From: Nematostella vectensis
Taxonomy: Eukaryota; Cnidaria; Anthozoa; Actiniaria; Edwardsiidae
Reading direction: 5' to 3'
DNA: 64,000 nt
Assembly (NCBI RefSeq): GCF_932526225.1
Contig: NC_064043.1
Span: forward strand, 4,145,501 to 4,209,500
The notes under the pieces were generated by a model, which saw only the letters and a list, made by a program, of their open reading frames with translations, was not told where the DNA came from and searched no databases. Position 1 is the first letter of the stretch. Each line of letters opens with the position of its first letter. Positions 45,732 to 59,000 of this stretch are shown in pieces. The position numbers were made by a program, and so were the translations under genes.

Positions 45732-47062
45732 ACAGCACCATCCCCAAAAACATTTTCAAGATTGCCTGATTGTAAGCTCTCTCTGTTACCTTTGTTGTTG
45801 CTTTTTTTGCCAATAAGTGCCTCCCCCGAATTAGAAGATCGCCGCGGCATGACAAGTAGGCGCGCGTTGTCTTGTGGGCTGTATAAATTCTGGGTTTCAA
45901 GATGGCGGCTGATGATACCGGCAGCCCCTGGCCAATGATATAAAAAGTCAGTGCTACGTTCCGCTGCTCTAAAACAGACTTTTATAGGTTGTACAGACGA
46001 GACCGTAAAAGTATGAGTAAGAAAGAAGACTAGCTGATGGGATAACTTATTTAAGTACATGCAGGAATGTCTGTAAGTAAGAAATAAGTTATAAGTTAGA
46101 ACGATCACACTTTATCAGCGGTTGATTTGACTACTCAGTTTTATCAAGTATCAAAACTTGTAGAATAAAATTCTTGGTAACCTTTTGAAATTACCGTTTA
46201 TGGCTTTATTAACAGCCCTGGCCAGATAATCATTGATAACTATTCGATATTTTGAAATTTGATCTGCAAGAATCCGATTCGCGCCACTACAAACATCTCC
46301 AACTGAAATAGTTTTTAGGTCATAGGTGAAGAAACTACTCTTCTGCTGTACTATGAAATACTTACGAAAATGCATAATCCTTACGTGTTGTTGGTTTAAA
46401 GATAGCGCTTCCTCTTTATAATATTATGGAAGGTAATGATGATTAAAGGAAAAATTCTTTTTTTCCACTACGCTACAGTTCACTGTTCGTACTCTTGTTC
46501 GTGCTGAAGAATCATTGTTTGTTTGTGATCTTACAGATAACCGAAGTTTGTACTCTTTGTAAAATATTTAGACTTTTTACTGTCTTCAAAGTTCACACGT
46601 TGTTGTATCCCCACCTAGAATTCACGAGAATACGGGAGTTTTGATACTGCTTATCGTTGAAGATCCATTTTGACGTATCAAATCATGTGCGAAGAATGCA
46701 CGGAATTTTCAAGGTCCGGAGGGTGTCACACACCACTATACACCCGGTGATCTTTGAGCGTTTTTGTCTAGATCACACAAAGACCCCCAAAGCAAAGGAA
46801 TGAATTAAATAAGATTAAATTCCAAAGATACGAGACTTAAGGGCCCTCAGAGAATAGGTCAATGCGTAATTCTGTCAAACATTCTCTAGGGAAATAAATA
46901 CCGATAAAATTTTATAATACATGCTCTCCCGAGCGTGACAACAATAACTCACTTATTTCTTCTCATTTGCATATCAACAGTGACTCCTTTTCACGGGTCC
47001 ACAGCGAAGAAAAGGCCGAATGACGGTGGCAACTAAATCCCAATGCAAATATAAGATTTAAA
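45732..47062. other. Intergenic region upstream of the LMO7-like gene
   Basis: No gene recognised. Minus-strand frames at 45632-46108 and 46151-46375 lack known motifs. The right end should include the LMO7-like promoter; no TATA box is obvious. Confidence 0.5.
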
Positions 47063-50000
47063 ATGGATGGGTCACCCAGGAGAAAAGAGAGTGTTCAAAC
47101 AAGAACACTCCGAGAACAGTATACTAAGTTTATTAACTCGGATGCAGCGTTAGTAGAAGCAAGAAGGTGGATTGAGGTATGTGTTCTTGAAATATTCTGC
47201 CGTTGGTGTTTGAACTTCTGAATATAATTTGTTCGCTTTGCAGAGAGCGACATTTACTCCGTTCAAAAATGATGATTTCCGGGAGTCTCTAGCAGACGGT
47301 GTTTTACTATGCGAGTAAGTATGCCTAACGTCTTAGCTCTGTGAAGTTTTCCGTGGTTTGTCAGTTTTGAGTGTTAATGCAGATGCAATTATCACAACAA
47401 CTTCGCTTAAAGTAGGGACAAACACTGGCAAATCGCACATTACGGACATACCGCCGCCTCTAAATATCGCTGTTATTTCGAATGCTTATATATCACAAAA
47501 TCTAATTTGGGATACCAAGTTTTGTGATTGTGGTTGATGCGGTTGCAGACGAATGTCAAACCATTGGTTTTGAAATGCCACTTTATTGTGTTTGAAGAGT
47601 TTTTTTACAATCTAAATACTTCAATTCTAGAAGAATTCGAGAGGTTAATTTGTAACAAACGACAGTTTGCTGTAGCAATTACTTTGTGGGTTTTGCTGGC
47701 TCTTTGATCTCAGAGTTTACTTCCATCAATAAAGGACATAATTTTGATGATCAAATTTCACAAGATTGTTCTGCGAATACGGTTTATGTCAAAACAATTC
47801 GCGAACATATTTTACAGTATTGTCATTCATTTGTTTCGATTTATAGCAAATATATTACCTAAAGATTCAGTTAAGGGTATTCATTGTCTAAAGTATTATG
47901 GTATTGTATGGATTAGCTGTAAGTATAATATTGTAGCAGTTAGTTTTTCTGACCTGACAACGGCGCATTTGTATTTTATTATGCAGCGAATGCGTGAATC
48001 GCTGTCATCTACCTCGTTTATACACGAGATAAAAAGGTGTCGAATTTAGTCTCGATATTCAACATCACTCTCAAACACGCGGATATCTTTAGAGATGAGA
48101 TGACAATGTGGAACTCCTTTATATTCTTTTCGTTTTTTTTAGATGGCGAGCTTTCCACATAATTTGGTTGATTTAATAGCAAAGTTATTCCAACTAACTG
48201 ATGGGTTACAATTCGAATGATAATGACAATATTGAAACATTGTCAAACAACTACGCGTTAACATAGGATTATTCAATAAGATGAATGATCCAATGTTTTC
48301 ACGACATTTATTGATATATTTATTTTTTTATTTGTAAATTTTAACAGCGTATATAACGATGTTAATACATTTTATGCGTTTTTATTTCCATTTTCATGTA
48401 GCTCATCAATCTCCTTGTTGGTTAGGAATCTGTTCCTCGAGATATCATAAAAGCCGTAACGGTTATCATGAGGTTTTTATTCACGGGTGGTCATATTGCT
48501 ATTTCTTGTCAACCACATATCTGTACTTTTTGTAAAACACAGCTGGAAATGTGTGATTTTTAAAATGTTTTGATTGTTTTTAAATTATCGTTTAGCAATT
48601 TCAAGAAGAGATATCTGATCTGTACTGTTTTTTTGTTCACATTCCACAGCTGTTAGAATTGGGGTGAACAGTTTTTTTAATAAGAACATCCAGTTTGATA
48701 TTTCATCAAATTTTGAACATGGCGAGCCTGAGCAGAAAATTATTGTTTTGTTAGTGTGATGCCTTCTAAAATGCGGAATCAAATTGTGTCCAACTCACAG
48801 GAATTTGTGTAATTCTCTTTATGTTAATTCATTACATTTCAATGTGCATTTTAATTTAAGAACATATTTAAGAGCATTAAAAAAATAAGAACGGCCCAGC
48901 CTCAATTAAAAATTATACCTTATAAAAAAAGAGTGTATATGTGGGTATTTTGTTATAAATACTTGACAATATTTGTTTTAGATACTAACAATAAAACCTT
49001 TTCGTACCGGGTCTGATAATCACTGATGCCTTCCTCCCAACCGATCAGTGTTTCCCCTCTGAGTTAATACTTATTGATTCAGATCAGTTGAGATAATCTA
49101 GAGGTATTTCACGGAGAAACAAAAAGATGCTCTCTACTTACTAATTTCTATGTATAAGTTATTTAGTAAAAACCTTTGCGTGATTTCCTAAATTCGATTA
49201 AAGAAAGTAAATTATAAACCGCTTTACTTTTAAGACAATTTAGGGTTCTCCTCGTTCCATGACATAATTTTCACTCATTATATCGTTTCCATAAATAGAC
49301 GTTAGCTGTGAAATGATTCACTAGTACACTCATGGTTGGTATGCTTTGTTTATAGCTGTCACTCCTTGTAAAAAAAAAGCACGTTCTAATACTTTCTTCG
49401 CGTGCTCACAAATATGTTTTTCGCTCTACGTTCACTTGAGATACAATTAATTCATGTTTCGCTCTCAGCAATACAAAGGTTTTTTTTTAAATCGATGCCC
49501 GAGTCTGAAGATCAGAGCGCTTGATAGTCCACTTATTACGACAACTTTCGCCTCCGGGATTTAACTATTAGAGGTCGCACCCACTATTACCTACCCAGCG
49601 TAATTGCAGTCTATAGAAAAGTTTAGCCAACATAGAATTGTTAAGATATCTCTCGTGTTTCACAGATTTGTAAGGCGTATTTCCAAGGGCTAATATCCGT
49701 GAATTGTTTTGTAGAGTGTTTTGTTTATGATGCAGCAAGAGTGTTCGTTATCAATCGCTATGTGTCGTGATTCGCTTGACAGCCATCACAGCTAATCCGC
49801 TAACATAGGTGTTTGCCCATGCAATGGGGTAGTTTTCAACTATGACGTCATTACCATCTAGGCGCTTGGCTCGGTTCCAGACGTAACGTCAGTGCTGCTT
49901 AATGTGTCTTTTTTTGTTTTCTTGCAAAATCCTTTTTACAGGGATATCTATGGATTTGTATGGTGATTTTATCATGTTGCATCTCCATTTTTTGTGTTAT

Positions 50001-53000
50001 TCCATTTTGTCACTCCGATAAAATTACACTTCATTCGGATGAAATAGCTAACCCTCTCACCATATCCAGGGCAGTAGCAGGGGGTGGGGCACTGGGGGCA
50101 CATGCCCCCCCAATATTTTAAAAAATTAAAAGGAAATGACTAGAAGGGTGGTGGCCGTGCCTCGAAATATTTTCTGTATTGTGCCCCCCTACCCCCAATT
50201 TTTCGAGGTTTGCTACGGCACTGATATCTTATCTTTTTGTAAGCCAAGAATTCAGATGTACTTAAGATGTGTACGTTGTGCGGGTAACCTTTTATGTGCA
50301 TGCTGCTCTAAATCAATTTCTGAAGGCATTATGGGCTGCGTATCTTTCTTCGCGCTTTTTCACTTAATTTTCCTTTCCAATTCTTAAAAATAAGAGCGCG
50401 CTATTAATGATTTACAGTGCGCGGGATTATTGCCCACAAAAATAACATTAAATGCCACATGTTTTGTGTTTGGCTTTTTAAAAACTTGCAGTATTTTCTC
50501 GATTCTCGCTGTGTCAAAATGCTTACTATTTTCCCTGCTGTTTCAGACTAATTGTCAATGTGGCGAATATCTCGGTTGGAAGAATTAACAAGCAGGGAAC
50601 AGCGCACGCCGGAAGGGTAAGGAATGCATAGTCAGCAGGGTGGGTTGCACATAGGGGTGGAATGGGCTCAGGGCGTGGCTGGTTCATTATGGGTACTATT
50701 GACTGACTCCTTATTGACACCTTACTACAACGGTCACCTCAATATTACAAACAGACAGAGAAAAATGGCCCGCTCAACTGACATCCAAACAACGACTCCA
50801 AGTCACTTTTTTTATGGCTTCTCTTTATATCGGGTCCGAGAATGCCCACAGATAGCTGATGTTTTGTTGCCTGAACATTAAATCTTTCTTTGGCTACGTG
50901 AGCGGTTTTTTTTTAGCTGATATGGGGGCCTGTTATCCAGCACTTGCGTGCCGCTATGTCACGCACCGGAAAGTCACACACAACAGTTTTTTTTTCCGAA
51001 ATGCAAAACTGACATTTCCGAGTAAACTGAAGCTTTTGCGTTGGGCTTCACTGGACGTAATTGCTCTACTTTTCCTCGTTGACTAGTGGGGAGACCATTT
51101 AGTAAATGTTCAAATCACCAACCATTTGCTACAAGTACATCGAGCTAATAGTGGACTTGCGCTAAGAGAAAACGTGACTTTTTTTGGTGGAAAACTAGCG
51201 CTCAGGCTTTTAGAAGCAAAATGACAAAAAAGCATTCTATTTAGCGCTCACGAATAAAGCCAGAACTTTTTTTTATTTTAAAAAAGGGTTTATTTTCATT
51301 TAAATATTTCATTTTTCCCTGCGTGATGGACGCAGTCATTTATGTGCTTATTTTGGCTTGAATTTGCCACCCAAAAGGTCACTTGATCTCTTAGCGCAAG
51401 TCCCATAGTGTAATCTCGAACTAGCCCCAAGATGCCGCCTTTTTGCCGAAGAATAGTATAGCACTAATTTGATATATCGTTTGCCTGTTCCTAGGATAAC
51501 CTGAGCGTGTTTTTCCGCGCATGTGAGGCCCTGGGGCTGGATAAATATCAGCTCTTTGAACACGAGGACTTAGACGAAGTGCCAATCAAACGAGGCCAGT
51601 CAGCGTAAGTACCATAAGGGGGGTAGGGTGGGTACAAACCGAGATGCACCTTGGAAATTGTGTACAGCTCGGGATGGGAGAAGAGGGGTGTTTCTAAAGG
51701 AGGGGGGCTATGACATAAAGAGGCGATACAGACGGAGAGATGAACAGAAATAGGACGAAAGGGCAGACGGACAAATCAACTGACGGACAGACAAAAATAA
51801 CTTGTCTGTATTATACACTTGCCCTTTGGCTCGTCAAGTAAATTAAGTTTAAGTAAGTTTAAGCAAGAAGCCCGAAGGCTATATATTTGAGTTGTGCACA
51901 AAAATAGTCAAAAACAGTATTTATCCTTCCACGCAAGTTGCATATGATCGAGGAAATAATAAAAAAAAAACCACTCGTGACATTTCCTCGTTTACTAGAG
52001 AATGCGCCCTGGACACACCGCTAGCTAGCCTCCTGACTATTTTTAGTCAGAGTATGTAGGTGACATTAGTGACTCAGAACAGACTTCTCAGCACATTGAT
52101 AAATTATCTAGAAATGTTTGAATTCCTTTAAGGAAGTTAAGCGGTTTGCATCATTATGAGTTTTTAGTCAGTTTGCGTCGATAAGTGTAGATTCTAAAAT
52201 GCATAGATTTACTTATTTCATTTTCTGTTTGGGGTGAAATTTATCCTTCAAGGTATAAAACGTATAAGATTTAAAAGATAGTTTGTCTTGCAAAATTTTT
52301 TCTCCATTTGCAAAAAGTTGAAAAAATGAGATTTTTATTTCTTGAATCTCGATCTCAAGCCGTTCTAATTGTTTTGGCTTATATGTAACCAATTGCCTCT
52401 TTGCTTGAGCTAATAAGTGGCTTGCTTTTCACGATTGAATTATTATAAATGGGCTCATTCAATCGGTCTTATTGTTCAAGTTTTGGCTGAAATCCCCGGC
52501 AAACAAAGGACGCTTACATTACATTTCTGGTATCTATTTTTCCATCTACCGATGTTGGGATTCGCTTGAACAAGCACCCCAAAACAAATTAATGAAAAAG
52601 AAAAATTTAAGGATTTTAATCATCATTTAATTTCTTAAAAATTTAATAAATTCAAAAAGAGTTCCAAACCTTTCTTGGTGTTTTTTATCGCATAAATGAA
52701 TATAAATCATTAACAACTATAATCACCCGAAGATAAATAAAACTATGTGTAATCGTGTCACGCATGCCTGCCAGACAAAAGCCAAAGCACTAGTCTCCCG
52801 AAGACAGGCAGATACGGCATTATTCGTAACTCGGTTCCCCCAACGGCACACTAAGAACTCTCGTTGATTCACTCTGTATTGGGATTGTAGGGCCGATAGA
52901 GCGAAAGAGGCGCAGAAACGTCTAAGCAAGGTACGTAAAATCTTCCAAACACTCGCCACTTCAAACTGTCTTCAACATTTCTAAATATCAAACTTCCATT

Positions 53001-56000
53001 CAAAACCTCGCGGAATTAACGGCCTGTTAAGTCATTATTCCAATGTCAGGTATCTTTCTGCTTAGTTTAGAATTTGTTCTTGAACGATTCCTTCTGTAGA
53101 ACTCGTATCAGAAATGTTTCCTGCAAATACTGCAGCGCGATCTTCTTTGCATCTTGCCGTTTCATGTTACAAGAAAGCATTGTATTATTTTTCACATTGC
53201 TTTTTTAATCGAAGCACCGAAATACCCAGTTTTATTAGACATATCCAATAGCTATCAATCTCAACTTATTCCCACATCGCTTGGGGAGAACGTAACCGCA
53301 AAATACCGCCAACGTTAGTAACCTTTTTAGGTTTTGTCTAGAACCGCTGCTACCCAAATATGACGTAAAATATAAAATCATTTAGTAAGCATTTCTCCAT
53401 TGTACCTCACAGCAATTTCAAGTCCCCGCTTTTTTATTCGCGCGTTTGGGTTTTTCATGCTCTGTGCCAAGTATATTATTCTTTATGTTTTCTAGCTGGC
53501 ATTATTTTATTATGCTTCTCGTCAATCAGACTTCTTGTGTACTCTAATTTTCACATATTCAAATTTGGTGTCTCATAATAACAAAATATAAACCCGTATA
53601 AGAAAAATACGCATTCTATCTTTTAGCTCTAGTCCAAATCCATTTAGATAAATTCCTGAACTGGTCTTACCTAGGCCGTAACCCTGACCGACCCTTCTAA
53701 TCTAAATGTCTTTTTTTTCTTAACCACCGAATTTTTATTTGCAAATGGCGCCTGGATTTAAGGCGGCCATTGTTGTTTGCCTACCTAGGCTTCGCTTGTA
53801 ATCGAATCTTGAATAAGTTTAGCGGTTGCCACGGTAACGGGACCAGGGAGGAAAAACCTTAGACATCGCACGACTATTACCCAGAAAAAATCCCTTTTCT
53901 ATAAATCGACCTTAAATGTTTTTATGCAGCCATTTTATGAGTTATTTCTTATGACCTTGTCGCATCATATCGAAGATAATTTTTTTGCAGATATTTTTGT
54001 TATCGGGTAAAGCGATGAAATGAATTAAACAGAATTTTCTTGTGACTTCTGAGAATACAGGAAAATGAAATAACTGAGGCTTGCAGGCTCACAATCAACA
54101 AAATGTTTTTTTTAAAATACGACAAGTTTTACATTTACTTGTCGCAAAAAAACGAGAATACTCTAAATAGCTATGATAGGATAAAAATCTGATCAGTTTT
54201 AGCGATTGCTTATTAACTTTGTCAAGGACAAATATTTGCGGTTAAATGTTTGTGATATATTTTTGAACGATGTCACCTTTGAAGCCAAGTTCTGTCAACA
54301 TCACATCTCAAGTCAAGAAAAAGAGCTATTCAATCGGCTAGCCTAACTGTTTGTCAAGTGTCGTCTAGCTTAGCACGAGCGATCGCCCAGCATAACTGTT
54401 TGTAAAGTGTCGTACGAGCATGGCGAACCAGTACGGTGTATAGAGGGCCGGTGAAGTGGTACCAAAAGAAGGGGCAGAAGTGCGCAAACAATTTTGTACG
54501 CTGTTGCACAAACTGACTAGCCTGCACATAGGCGCTAGTGTGGGGGCCGAGTGATCACGCTGTTGCACAAACTGACTAGCCTGCACATAGGCGCTAGTGT
54601 GGGGGCCGAGTGATCACGCTGTTGCACAAACTGACTAGCCTGCACATAGGCGCTAGTGTGGGGGCCGAGTGATCTTGTTGTGGACGCCTACCCCTCCCTA
54701 AAACTGAAAACATGAAAAAATCTTTTTTATATAGCGGAGCAAAACTTTGGAACAGCTTATCCCCTGAAACAAGAGAATGTGATACATTTAATGCCTTTGT
54801 AACAAAATTAGCCTCTCACAAAAACCAATTTTAAGAATTTTTTTTTTTTTTACAAAAAGAAATTAAATATCTATATATATTTATATACAATTAGTAAAAT
54901 TATTGTAAATATTGTATCATGTATAAAAGTAGATTATAGCGTTGTAAAATAACAGCTACTACTACTACTACTACTACTGCCTAGGAGAAAACCTCTCGCG
55001 ATAGCGATAGCGATAGCGAGGGGATTTTGACAGCGTGCGAAGCTCAAGGCCCTCCGACTGAAACCGCGCGCCACAGGGCTCCTGAACACTCGAAAGGCTA
55101 AAACTCCGAAGCAGCCCAAAGCAACCCTGTTCGCTGTCTACAAATTGGCCTTCCTAAGGAAATGTTTGACCGAGAATTCCTTTCTTGTCTTGCATTAGCC
55201 AAAGCTAGTAAGGGAGGGGGTGGGGGGTTGAGTAACGTAAGGGGCACTAGAAAAACGTGCACAGGCCTAAGACAGCTTGCGAGGCAAAGCTAAAGCTCCT
55301 AATCCAACATTTTAGGGACTTTTATCGGGTTTAATGTTGGCTATTGTTTTCACTCTCTTTCCCAGGTCGCACTTACCATCTATTGGCTCGGAAAATATTG
55401 CCGCGAGCAACTACATTTCACCGGGAGACTGATACTAGACGAGGCGTGTTTTACGCACCTACTAAAAGTGAGTATTGCGCATGCGGAAGAATCACCTTTT
55501 TTTGCAAAACCTCCTCGCGTCACGCAATGCTTATCCCCGCTGAGTGTCACGACACACAGATACAGTCAACTCTCGCCTTACGAACAACCTCGCTCGCGTC
55601 ACGCAATGCTTATTCCCGCTGAGTGTCACGACACGCAGATACAGTCAACTCTCGCCTTATGGACAACCTCCCTCGCGTAACGCAATGCTTATTCCCGCTG
55701 AGTGTCACGACACACAGATACAGTCAACTCTCGCCTTACGGACAACCTCCCTTGCGTCACGCAATACTTATCCCCGCTGAGTTTCACAACACACAGATAC
55801 AGTCAACTTTCACCTTATGGACAACCTCCCTCGCGTCACGCAATGCTTATCCCCGCTGAGTGTCACGACACACAGACACAGTCAACTCTCGCCTTACGGA
55901 CAACCTCCCTCGCGTCACGCAAAGCATATTTCCGCTGAGTGTCACGACACACAGATACAGTCAACTCTCGCCTTACGGACAACCTCCCTCGCGTCACGCA

Positions 56001-59000
56001 ATGCTTATTCCCGCTGAGTGTCACGACACAGATACAGTCAACTCTCGCCTTACGGACAACTTCCCTCGCGTCACGCAATGCTTATTCCCGCTGAGTGTCA
56101 CAACACACAGATACAGTCAACTTTCACCTTATGGACAACCTCCCTCGCGTCACGCAATGCTTATCCCCGCTGAGTGTCACGACACACAGACACAGTCAAC
56201 TCTCGCCTTACGGACAACCTCCCTCGCGTCACGCAAAGCATATTTCCGCTGAGTGTCACGACACACAGATACAGTCAACTCTCGCCTTACGGACAACCTC
56301 CCTCGCGTCACGCAATGCTTATTCCCGCTGAGTGTCACGACACAGATACAGTCAACTCTCGCCTTACGGACAACTTCCCTCGCGTCACGCAATGCTTATT
56401 CCCGCTGAGTGTCACGACACACAGATACAGTCAACTCTCGCCTTATTGACAACCTCCCTCGCGTCACGCAATGCTTATCCCCGCTGAGTGTCACGACACG
56501 CAGATACAGTCAACTCTCGCCTTATGGACAACCTCCCTCGCGTAACGCAATGCTTATTCCCGCTGAGTGTCACGACACACAGATACAGTCAACTCTCGCC
56601 TTACGGACAACCTCCCTTGCGTCACGCAATACTTATCCCCGCTGAGTGTCACAACACACAGATACAGTCAACTTTCACCTTATGGACAACCTCCCTCGCG
56701 TCACGCAATGCTTATCCCCGCTGAGTGTCACGACACACAGACACAGTCAACTCTCGCCTTACGGACAACCTCCCTCGCGTCACGCAAAGCATATTTCCGC
56801 TGAGTGTCACGACACACAGATACAGTCAACTCTCGCCTTACGGACAACCTCCCTCGCGTCACGCAATGCTTATTCCCGCTGAGTGTCACGACACAGATAC
56901 AGTCAACTCTCGCCTTACGGACAACTTCCCTCGCGTCACGCAATGCTTATTCCCGCTGAGTGTCACAACACACAGATACAGTCAACTTTCACCTTATGGA
57001 CAACCTCCCTCGCGTCACGCAATGCTTATCCCCGCTGAGTGTCACGACACACAGACACAGTCAACTCTCGCCTTACGGACAACCTCCCTCGCGTCACGCA
57101 AAGCATATTTCCGCTGAGTGTCACGACACACAGATACAGTCAACTCTCGCCTTACGGACAACCTCCCTCGCGTCACGCAATGCTTATTCCCGCTGAGTGT
57201 CACGACACAGATACAGTCAACTCTCGCCTTACGGACAACCTCCCTCGCGTCACGCAATGCTTATTCCCGCTGAGTGTCACGACACAGATACAGTCAACTC
57301 TCGCCTTACGGACAACTTCCCTCGCGTCACGCAATGCTTATTCCCGCTGAGTGTCACGACACACAGATACAGTCAACTCTCGCCTTATTGACAACCTCCC
57401 TCGCGTCACGCAATGCTTATCCCCGCTGAGTGTCACGACACACAGATACAGTCAACTCTCGCCTTACGGACAACCTCCCTCGCGTCACGCAATGCTTATT
57501 CCCGCTGAGTGTCACGACACAGATACAGTCAACTCTCGCCTTACGGACAACCTCCCTTGCGTCACGCAATGCTTATTCCCGCTGAGTGTCACGACACACA
57601 GATACAGTCAATTCCACCTTACGGGTATCCCTCCGTCACGCAGTACTCATAGCTGCTAAGTGTCATGCGTCACACGATCAACGGTTACAAGTCTTGAAAA
57701 AAGCAGCAAGCTTTGTTAACTCAACCTAACCTGCCACAATCTAAACGGCAGACTCCACCTCCACGTCCGTATTGTACGGCACACTAATCGTGTTAAACAA
57801 TTAAAAAAAATTGGCGTGTAGGAGGGGGGGACCTTCGGTAATGGCCATTAAGGAACACTAGCTTGGCGGACAAAATACACGACTTTAATTGTTGGGGAAC
57901 GTTCCCAAAATGCCACCTTCCCCTCCCCAGCTTCGGCCTTGTTAAAACGTCCTGACATAAAAAAAAATGTATCCTGTTCTCCAGGGGGATTTCCCAACGC
58001 TTCCAGACCTCGAGCCGACCCTCATCCGGCAAGCAAGCTCGCCTCAACTCCAGTCGGGGTACAAGCCGCAGTGTGAGGTGATCGAACAGGAGGGCGGTGG
58101 TCTGTCAGGCAAGGAGAAGGTCCTGATCGAGAAGGTGGACTTCAGCGTCAAGCGTCAGGCGTTTAGACAACTCGAGGAGCAAGCGAGACAGGTACCGTAT
58201 CAACAGGTAACAACACTAACGAGATCTCACTGTAAGGAGACACTCATACGGAAAATATAATACCTTAGACATCGACACATTTAGGGGCTGAATGCGTCTA
58301 TCTTCTGAGTCATTGCCGTTGCTAATGTTTCTGATTGAGCCGTACTGGTTATGATGACAACGACGATGGTAATTTTTGATAATGATGGTAACGGTGAAGA
58401 AGAAAAGAAGATAGCGTACCAATGATAATGATGATGGTATTGGTAATGCTGAAAGTGATGATGCTGATGATGACGATGATGGTAATGTTTATTGACAATG
58501 GCAGTGGTAAAAGAGAAAAATAGATGATGTTCACGATGACAATAATGATGGTGGTGATAATGATGATGAGGGTGATAATGATAGTCAAGAAAAAGAAGAT
58601 AATGGTAACGATGATGATGGCGTTGGTGATGATGATGATGATGATGTTGGTGACGATGTTGATGATGCTGGTGACGAGGATGATAATAGTGTTGGTGACG
58701 AGGATGATAATGTTGGTTATGAAGGTGATAATGGCGTTGGTGGCGATGATAATGGTGCTGGTGGCGATGATGATAATAGTGTTGGTGACTATGATTATAG
58801 TGTTGGTGAAAATGATGGTGTTGGTTAAGATATTTGTGATGATAAAGATCATGATAATGATAATAATGAAATGGCGGTAAGGATGATGATGATAATGACA
58901 ACATGATGGCATGATGGTTGACAAGCGATGATAACACTGCTGACTATTAATTGACGTAACGATAATCCTAATGCAACAGCGATTCCCTCCCCCAACCCTG

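Noticed and set aside
45632-46108. 158-codon minus-strand frame
   Set aside because: Overlaps the MITE at its end and shows no conserved motif; a short start exon (MPRRSSNSGEALIGKK, then GTAAC) is possible but unsupported.
55344-57659. Series of 64-130-codon frames with MSRHTDTVNSRL repeats
   Set aside because: Three-unit frames of the 79-bp satellite in shifting phase; the first overlaps a true CH-domain exon in another frame.
58281-58937. His-rich 218-codon minus-strand frame and Met/Val-rich plus-strand frame
   Set aside because: Both are readings of GAT-type trinucleotide repeats in an intron.
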